Shown here piece after piece: positions 56,863 through 64,000 of a stretch of DNA of 64,000 nt. A program made the position numbers and the translations under genes. How positions within the stretch are numbered: position 1 is the stretch's first letter; every line of letters starts with the position of its first letter. Below the pieces are notes generated by a model, which made no database searches, was not told the DNA's origin, and worked only from the letters and a program-made list of their open reading frames with translations. This stretch comes from Streptomyces sp. SID13726. GTDB lineage: Bacteria > Actinomycetota > Actinomycetes > Streptomycetales > Streptomycetaceae. The stretch spans positions 186,001 to 250,000 of the forward strand of contig NZ_JAAGLY010000005.1 of the NCBI RefSeq assembly GCF_010548375.1. The letters are read 5' to 3'.

Positions 56863-59145
56863 TTACTTCACCGGTTCTGGTTCCGGTTCGCTCTCCGTCT
56901 CCGTCGCGTCCTCGGGGTCGACCGGGGTCTTGACGGACTCCAGGAGGAGCTGGGCGACGTCCACGACCTGGATGGACTCCTTGGCCTTGCCGTCGTTCTT
57001 CTTGCCGTTGACCGAGTCGGTGAGCATGACCAGGCAGAACGGGCAGGCGGTCGAGACGATGTCCGGGTTCACCGACAGGGCCTCGTCCACGCGCTCGTTG
57101 TTGATGCGCTTGCCGATCCGCTCCTCCATCCACATCCGCGCGCCACCGGCGCCGCAGCAGAAGCCGCGCTCCTTGTGGCGGTGCATCTCCTGCTGGCGCA
57201 GGCCCGGGACGGCCGACATGATCTCGCGCGGAGGCGTGTAGATCTTGTTGTGGCGGCCCAGGTAGCAGGGGTCGTGGTAGGTGATGATGCCCTCGACCGG
57301 GGTCACCGGGACCAGCTTGCCCTCGTCGACGAGGTGCTGGAGCAGCTGGGTGTGGTGGATGACCTCGTAGTCGCCGCCGAGCTGCGGGTACTCGTTGCCG
57401 ATGGTGTTGAGGCAGTGCGGGCAGGTCGCGACGATCTTCTTGGCCGCGCGGGGCTTCGCCGACTCCGGGACCACCTTGCCGTCGTCGTCCAGCTCCTCGC
57501 CGAACGCCATGTTCAGCGCCATGACGTTCTCCATGCCGAGCTCCTGGAAGAGGGGCTCGTTGCCGAGACGACGGGCCGAGTCGCCCGTGCACTTCTCGTC
57601 GCCGCCCATGATCGCGAACTTCACGCCCGCCATGTGCAGCAGCTCGGCGAACGCCTTGGTGGTCTTCTTCGCGCGGTCCTCCAGGGCGCCGGCGCAGCCG
57701 ACCCAGTAGAGGTACTCGACCTCGGTGAGGTCCTCGATGTCCTGGCCGACGACCGGGACCTCGAACTCGACCTCCTTGAGCCACTCCAGGCGCTGCTTCT
57801 TCGCCAGGCCCCAGGGGTTGCCCTTCTTCTCCAGGTTCTTGAGCATGGTGCCCGCCTCGGAGGGGAAGGCCGACTCGATCATGACCTGGTAGCGGCGCAT
57901 GTCGACGATGTGGTCGACGTGCTCGATGTCCACCGGGCACTGCTCGACACAGGCGCCGCAGGTGGTGCAGGACCACAGGACGTCCGGGTCGATGACGCCG
58001 TTCTCCTCGGCGGTCCCGATCAGCGGGCGCTCGGCCTCGGCGAGAGCCGCCGCGGGGACGCCCGCCAACTGCTCCTCAGACGCCTTCTCCTCGCCCTCCA
58101 TGGTCTTGCCGCCACCCGCGAGCAGGTACGGCGCCTTGGCGTGCGCGTGGTCGCGCAGGGACATGATCAGGAGCTTCGGGGAGAGCGGCTTGCCCGTGTT
58201 CCAGGCCGGGCACTGCGACTGGCAGCGACCGCACTCGGTGCAGGTGGAGAAGTCGAGGAGGCCCTTCCAGGAGAACTGCTCGACCTGGGAGACGCCGAAC
58301 ACGTCGTCGTCACCGGGGTCGGTGAAGTCGATCGGCTCGCCGCCGGAGGTCATCGGCTGGAGACCGCCGAGGGCGGTGCCGCCGGTCGCCTCGCGCTTGA
58401 ACCAGATGTTCGGGAAGGCCAGGAAGCGGTGCCAGGCCACGCCCATGTTGGTGTTCAGCGAGACCACGATCATCCACACGAAGGACGTGCCGATCTTGAT
58501 CGTGGCGACGAGGTAGACGAGGTTCTGGAGCGTGCCGACGCTCAGGCCCTTGAAGGCCAGCACCAGGGGGTACGAGGCGAAGTACCCGGCCTCGTAGCCG
58601 TCCACGTGGTGCAGCGCGCCCTCAAGGCCGCGCAGTACGTAGATGGCGAGGCCGATGGTGAGGATGACGTACTCGACGAAGTACGCCTGGCCCGCCTTGG
58701 AGCCGGCGAAGCGGGACTTGCGGCCGGGGCGGGAGGGCAGGCTCAGCAGCCGGATGACGATCAGTACGGCGATGCCGAGGACCGTCATCACACCGATGAA
58801 CTCGATGTACATCTCGAACGGCAGGAACTCGCCGATGACCGGCAGCACCCAGTCGGCCTTGAAGAGCTGGCCGAAGGCCTGCGCCAGGGTCGGCGGCAGC
58901 GTCAGGAAGCCGACGGCCACGAACCAGTGGGCGAAGCCGACGATGCCCCACCGGTTCATCCGGGTGTGGCCGAGGAACTCCTTCACCAGCGTCACGCTGC
59001 GGGCGTAGGGGTTGTCGGTCCTGGTCCCGGCGGGCACCGGCTGGCCGAGCTTGAAGTACCGGACGAACTGGCCGATGGCGCGTGCCAGCAGCGCCACGCC
59101 GACCACGGTCAGTACCAGCGACACGATGATCGCGGCGAGTTGCAT
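56863..59145 (-). CDS. etfD: EtfD-like membrane Fe-S oxidoreductase
   Basis: A 760-residue protein; ATG at 59145 with GAGGAG upstream. Five or six N-terminal membrane helices (IIVSLVLTVVGVALLARAI ... LVYLVATIKIGTSFVWMIVVSL) resemble nitrate-reductase gamma-type heme b domains. Two 4Fe-4S motifs follow: CTECGRCQSQCP (about 300) and CTTCGACVEQCP (about 390). Two heterodisulfide-reductase CCG domains come next: YWVGCAGALED with TCPHCLNTIGNEYP, and YHDPCYLGRHN with GFCCGAGG and STACPFCLVML. It matches M. tuberculosis EtfD (Rv0338c), which passes electrons from ETF (acyl-CoA oxidation) to quinone. The C-terminus is Glu/Pro-rich. It lies upstream of dnaK but on the opposite strand. Confidence 0.93.
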   Translation of the reverse strand: MQLAAIIVSLVLTVVGVALLARAIGQFVRYFKLGQPVPAGTRTDNPYARSVTLVKEFLGHTRMNRWGIVGFAHWFVAVGFLTLPPTLAQAFGQLFKADWVLPVIGEFLPFEMYIEFIGVMTVLGIAVLIVIRLLSLPSRPGRKSRFAGSKAGQAYFVEYVILTIGLAIYVLRGLEGALHHVDGYEAGYFASYPLVLAFKGLSVGTLQNLVYLVATIKIGTSFVWMIVVSLNTNMGVAWHRFLAFPNIWFKREATGGTALGGLQPMTSGGEPIDFTDPGDDDVFGVSQVEQFSWKGLLDFSTCTECGRCQSQCPAWNTGKPLSPKLLIMSLRDHAHAKAPYLLAGGGKTMEGEEKASEEQLAGVPAAALAEAERPLIGTAEENGVIDPDVLWSCTTCGACVEQCPVDIEHVDHIVDMRRYQVMIESAFPSEAGTMLKNLEKKGNPWGLAKKQRLEWLKEVEFEVPVVGQDIEDLTEVEYLYWVGCAGALEDRAKKTTKAFAELLHMAGVKFAIMGGDEKCTGDSARRLGNEPLFQELGMENVMALNMAFGEELDDDGKVVPESAKPRAAKKIVATCPHCLNTIGNEYPQLGGDYEVIHHTQLLQHLVDEGKLVPVTPVEGIITYHDPCYLGRHNKIYTPPREIMSAVPGLRQQEMHRHKERGFCCGAGGARMWMEERIGKRINNERVDEALSVNPDIVSTACPFCLVMLTDSVNGKKNDGKAKESIQVVDVAQLLLESVKTPVDPEDATETESEPEPEPVK

Positions 59146-59330
59146 TTCGGGGCTCCTCGGGCCTGCGAGGGGTTATTACTAAGCGGTAACTTATGCAGTC
59201 CGTCTGAGACTACCCCCATCCTGCGCCGCACTGTAGCCGGGCGCGGGGTGATCTGAATCGCTGAGGGTTACCTTAAAACCCGATCGTGTTATTCGTGCTG
59301 AATTGGTACATATGGCACTAATTTGGGCTT

Positions 59331-60374
59331 GTGCTCTACGGGATTCTCGCCGCCACCGCCGCCCTGTTCCTCGCCGCCGTCCTCACCGCCCTCCTCCGCG
59401 CCGCCGCCCTGCGCCTCGGGATCGTCGACCGCCGCAGACGCCGGCCGCTGGCGCTGTCCGGCGGACCCGCGGTGGTGATCGCCACCTGTCTGGTGGCGGC
59501 CGTGGGCGACTGGCGCGGGGTCACGCCCCTGGGCCCCGAGGTGGCCCGGCTGCTGGTCGCCGGGGCCGCCGTCGCCCTCCTCGGGCTCGTCGCCGACGTA
59601 CGCCGGGTCAAGGCGCGGTTCCTCGTCGGCGGTACGGCGGTGGCGGCGGCCTGCGTGGTGCCGTACGCCGAGACCGGGGTGCCCGGCGGACTGCTCGCCG
59701 TCGGCTGGATCGTCTTCGTCGCCCTCGGGTTCAAGGCGCTGGACCACGCCGACGCGGTGGCCGGGACCGTGGGGGTCGTCACCGCCTTCGGGGTGGGCGC
59801 CTGTGCGGCGGCCGAGGTGATGGACGGGCTCGCCGTGCTGCTGAGCGTGCTGGCCGCCGCGCTGACCGGGTTCCTGATGCACAACTGGCCTCCCGCGCGC
59901 GTGGGGTTCGGTGCCTGTGGGGCGCTGTTCACCGGGTTCGTGCTCGCGGCCGGGGCCGTGACGACCCGCGCGGGGCAGGAACTCGGCTCCGGCGCCGGGG
60001 TGTTGTTCGCGCTGACCGCGGTCGTGGCCGCCGACGTGCTGCTGGTCGTGCTCGCTCGGCGGCTGTCAGGGCGGCCGCTGCTGCGGGCCGCCCCCGACCA
60101 TCTCGCGCACCGGCTGCGGCGGCTCGGGCTCACCTCGCAAGGGGCGTCCGTCGTCCTCGGCGTGGGGGCCTTCGGCGGGGTACTCGTCGGGGTGCTGGCG
60201 CACCTCGGGTGGATCACCGCGACGGCGGCGCTCTGGGTGGGTGGGGTCGCCCTCGTCGTCGTACTCGTCCTGCTGCGGGTCAAGCCTCAGATGCGGCCGC
60301 AGGCGAAGGTCGGTGCTGTTCCGCGGCCCGCGTCGCCGCAGGTCACGGGCCCGTTGCGTGTAAGGAACGGATAA
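59331..60374 (+). CDS. Diverged MraY/WecA-like membrane protein
   Basis: A 347-residue protein from a GTG. It has about ten hydrophobic helices. Features of polyprenyl-phosphate GlcNAc-1-phosphate transferases remain: LGIVDRRRRRPLALSGGPAVVIA (the position of the P-x-x-GG motif) and LLGLVADVRRVKARF, where WecA/MraY have a DD pair. FKALDHADAVAGTVGVVTAFGVG stands in place of NxxDGxDGLAxG, and HLAHRLRRLGLTSQGA resembles the HLHHRL-type loop. The usual catalytic acidic pair is replaced, so enzyme activity is doubtful. It directly precedes dnaK; a similar membrane-protein gene is found there in other streptomycetes. Confidence 0.65.
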   Translation: MLYGILAATAALFLAAVLTALLRAAALRLGIVDRRRRRPLALSGGPAVVIATCLVAAVGDWRGVTPLGPEVARLLVAGAAVALLGLVADVRRVKARFLVGGTAVAAACVVPYAETGVPGGLLAVGWIVFVALGFKALDHADAVAGTVGVVTAFGVGACAAAEVMDGLAVLLSVLAAALTGFLMHNWPPARVGFGACGALFTGFVLAAGAVTTRAGQELGSGAGVLFALTAVVAADVLLVVLARRLSGRPLLRAAPDHLAHRLRRLGLTSQGASVVLGVGAFGGVLVGVLAHLGWITATAALWVGGVALVVVLVLLRVKPQMRPQAKVGAVPRPASPQVTGPLRVRNG

Positions 60375-60376
60375 GA

Positions 60377-60397
60377 GTTGAGCCCCTGCGACTCAGG
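60377..60397. promoter_or_regulatory. Upstream HAIR-like site (HspR)
   Basis: GTTGAGC-N7-ACTCAGG fits the HAIR consensus CTTGAGT-N7-ACTCAAG with the exact 7-bp spacing and conserved TTGAG/ACTCA cores. It lies 52 bp upstream of the main site and just before the -35 element. Confidence 0.75.
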
Positions 60398-60401
60398 TCT
60401 G

Positions 60402-60430
60402 TTGACCGAGTCGGAGACGTCGTGCACACT
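60402..60430 (+). promoter_or_regulatory. dnaK promoter
   Basis: TTGACC (60402-60407), a 17-bp spacer and CACACT (60425-60430) fit a vegetative (HrdB-type) promoter. The -10 overlaps the start of the perfect HAIR site, so HspR binding would block polymerase. Confidence 0.7.
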
Positions 60431-60449
60431 TGAGTCCGTTCCACTCAAG
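60429..60449. promoter_or_regulatory. Perfect HAIR operator (HspR)
   Basis: CTTGAGT-CCGTTCC-ACTCAAG is the exact HAIR inverted repeat bound by the HspR repressor, encoded after dnaJ in streptomycetes (outside this window). It lies between the promoter and the dnaK ribosome site. Confidence 0.95.
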
Positions 60450-60468
60450 TCAGCTGGAGGAAATCACC

Positions 60469-62306
<1,838 letters not shown>

Positions 62307-62310
<4 letters not shown>

Positions 62311-62957
62311 CGGAGGAGACCCCGGGCTTCGACGAGAAGCCCGACGTCCCCTCCGGCGCCACCCCCGACGACGCCGAGCCGAAGGCCGCCGCTTCCTCTT
62401 CGGAGGCGGGGGCGGCCCCGGCCGGGGACGCAAGTGCCCAGATCGCCGGTCTGACGGCCCAGCTGGACCAGGTGCGCAAGGCGCTCGAGGAGCGCACCGC
62501 GGACCTCCAGCGGCTCCAGGCCGAGTTCCAGAACTACCGCCGCCGGGTGGAGCGCGACCGGATCACGGTCAAGGAGATCGCCATCGCGAACCTCCTGACC
62601 GAACTCCTGCCCGTGCTCGACGACATCGGCCGCGCGAGGGAACACGGCGAGTTCGTCGGCGGTTTCAAGTCCGTCGGGGAGTCGCTGGAGACGGTCGCCG
62701 CCAAGATGGGCCTCCAGCAGTTCGGCAAGGAGGGCGAGCCCTTCGACCCGACGATCCACGAGGCCCTGATGCACAGTTACGCGCCCGACGTCACCGAGAC
62801 GACGTGCGTGGCGATTCTCCAGCCGGGGTATCGCATCGGCGAGCGCACCATCCGCCCCGCGCGGGTGGCCGTGGCCGAGCCGCAGCCGGGCGCGCAGACG
62901 GCCAAGGACGAGTCCGAGGCCGGCGACGACAAGGACAACGGCCCTGAGGAGGGCTGA
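62307..62957 (+). CDS. grpE: Nucleotide exchange factor GrpE
   Basis: A 216-residue protein from a GTG that overlaps the dnaK stop (GTGA). An acidic, disordered N-terminus of about 45 residues precedes the coiled coil LTAQLDQVRKALEERTADLQRLQAEFQNYRRRVERDR. NLLTELLPVLDDIGRAREHGE and MGLQQFGKEGEPFDPTIHEALM are conserved, and VAILQPGYRIGERTIRPARVAVA is the beta-wing. It releases ADP from DnaK. Translational coupling keeps its level tied to DnaK. Confidence 0.98.
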
Positions 62958-63002
62958 GGTCGTAAGTACTGAGCGGAACACCGGAAAGGGGGCGCGTCGG
63001 GG

Positions 63003-64000
63003 ATGAGCACCAAGGACTTCATCGAGAAGGACTACTACAAGGTCCTCGGCGTCCCCAAGGACGCCACCGAGGCCGAGATCAAGAAGGCGTACCGGAAGCT
63101 CGCCCGCGAGTTCCACCCGGACGCCAACAAGGGCAACGTCAAGGCCGAGGAGCGCTTCAAGGAGATCTCCGAGGCGAACGACGTCCTCGGCGACCCCAAG
63201 AAGCGCAAGGAGTACGACGAGGCGCGCGCCCTCTTCGGCAGCGGCGGCTTCCGTCCCGGGCCGGGCGGCGCGGGCGGCTCCTTCAACTTCGACCTGGGGG
63301 ACCTCTTCGGAGGCGGCGCCCAGGGCGGGGGCCAGCAGGGAGCCGGCGGCTTCGGCGGCGGACTCGGAGACGTGTTCGGCGGCCTGTTCAACCGCGGCAG
63401 CTCCGGCACCACCCGGGTGCAGCCGCGGCGCGGCCAGGACATCGACACCGAGGTCACCCTCAGCTTCACCGAGGCGATCGAGGGTGCGACGGTCCCGCTC
63501 AGGATGTCCTCGCAGGCCCCCTGCAAGGCCTGTTCGGGCACCGGGGACGCCAACGGCAACCCGCGGGTCTGCCCGACCTGTGTGGGCACCGGCCAGGTGG
63601 CCCGCGGCTCGGGCGGCGGCTTCTCGCTCACCGACCCCTGCCCGGACTGCAAGGGCCGCGGCCTGATCGCGGAGAACCCCTGCGAGATCTGCAAGGGCTC
63701 GGGGCGGGCCAAGTCCTCCCGGACCATGCAGGTCCGCATCCCGGCCGGGGTGTCGGACAACCAGCGGATCCGGCTGCGCGGCAAGGGCGCACCGGGCGAG
63801 CGCGGCGGCCCGTCCGGCGACCTGTACGTCACCGTGCACGTCGACGCGCACCCGGTCTTCGGCCGCAAGGGCGACAACCTCACGGTGACGGTCCCGGTGA
63901 CCTTCACGGAGGCGGCGCTCGGCGGCGAGGTCAGGGTCCCGACCCTGGGCGGCCCGGCCGTGACGCTGAAACTGCCGCCCGGCACGCCCAACGGCCGCAC
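63003..64000 (+). CDS. dnaJ: Co-chaperone DnaJ, 3' end outside window
   Basis: 332 codons visible from the ATG at 63003, 45 bp after grpE. The J domain is KDYYKVLGVPKDATEAEIKKAYRKLAREFHPDANKGN (HPD at about 37-39). A Gly/Phe-rich linker follows (GGSFNFDLGDLFGGGAQGG). The zinc-binding region has four repeats: CKACSGTG, CPTCVGTG, CPDCKGRG and CEICKGSG. The substrate domain starts at TMQVRIPAGVSDNQRIRLRGKG and is cut at PPGTPNGRT. It stimulates the DnaK ATPase and delivers substrates. hspR would be expected next. Confidence 0.98.
   Translation, partial: MSTKDFIEKDYYKVLGVPKDATEAEIKKAYRKLAREFHPDANKGNVKAEERFKEISEANDVLGDPKKRKEYDEARALFGSGGFRPGPGGAGGSFNFDLGDLFGGGAQGGGQQGAGGFGGGLGDVFGGLFNRGSSGTTRVQPRRGQDIDTEVTLSFTEAIEGATVPLRMSSQAPCKACSGTGDANGNPRVCPTCVGTGQVARGSGGGFSLTDPCPDCKGRGLIAENPCEICKGSGRAKSSRTMQVRIPAGVSDNQRIRLRGKGAPGERGGPSGDLYVTVHVDAHPVFGRKGDNLTVTVPVTFTEAALGGEVRVPTLGGPAVTLKLPPGTPNGR

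Overview
This 64-kb window is high-GC actinobacterial DNA and almost certainly comes from a Streptomyces chromosome. The evidence is the very G/C-rich third codon positions, frequent GTG starts, ATGA/GTGA gene overlaps, many ECF sigma factors, twin-arginine secreted glycosidases, and a dnaK-grpE-dnaJ operon under HAIR (HspR) operators at the right end.

Layout. 0-9.4 kb: a diverged IspH-like fragment, a PucR-type regulator, an NfeD-like/flotillin pair, a secreted polysaccharide deacetylase, a GH30-type secreted galactanase with a ricin-like domain, and a divergent TetR/MDR-dehydrogenase pair. 9.5-16.3 kb: an SGNH lipase, a GH78 alpha-L-rhamnosidase, a GT87-like membrane protein and an esterase. 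16.3-17.4 kb: a non-coding stretch with a 106-bp tandem repeat. 17.4-24.2 kb: an operon of FAD amine oxidase, DUF1365, cyclopropane-synthase-like methyltransferase and DUF1295 proteins, followed by a hydrolase and, convergently, rskA-sigK. This gene set matches the mycobacterial sigK locus. 24.4-27.4 kb: a four-gene overlapping operon that looks like a WXG/type VII-secretion-associated module. 27.6-33.5 kb: two ECF sigma factor modules and a Ser/Thr kinase.

33.6-43.3 kb holds metabolic and efflux genes. From 35.8 to 41.0 kb eight copies of one palindrome (AAACCGATCGGTTT) mark a compact regulon: an SDR, a small EthD/DUF1330-like protein, a broken Fe-S reductase gene, a TetR regulator, a DHA2 efflux pump and an alpha/beta hydrolase. 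A second SDR/TetR divergent pair shares a 41-bp inverted repeat. 43.4-49.9 kb has the geometry of a decayed integrative island: an intact tRNA-Gly at one edge and a 44-nt copy of its 3' half at the other. It contains a HEAT-repeat protein, an IS5-type insertion, a DUF4236 gene cut by the IS, an Mrr-like restriction enzyme and a VapBC toxin-antitoxin pair. 50-64 kb is more conserved: dcd, a phosphoribosyltransferase, a Yip1-like protein, an FG-GAP lipoprotein, an ArsR-type regulator, an EtfD-like Fe-S oxidoreductase, a diverged MraY/WecA-like protein and dnaK-grpE-dnaJ.

An unexpected theme is repeated tandem duplication of gene 3' ends. It is seen downstream of a tetR (exact 176-bp period), of rskA (about 60-bp units) and of the ArsR-type gene (four decaying copies). 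rskA also carries an in-frame fivefold repeat in its linker.
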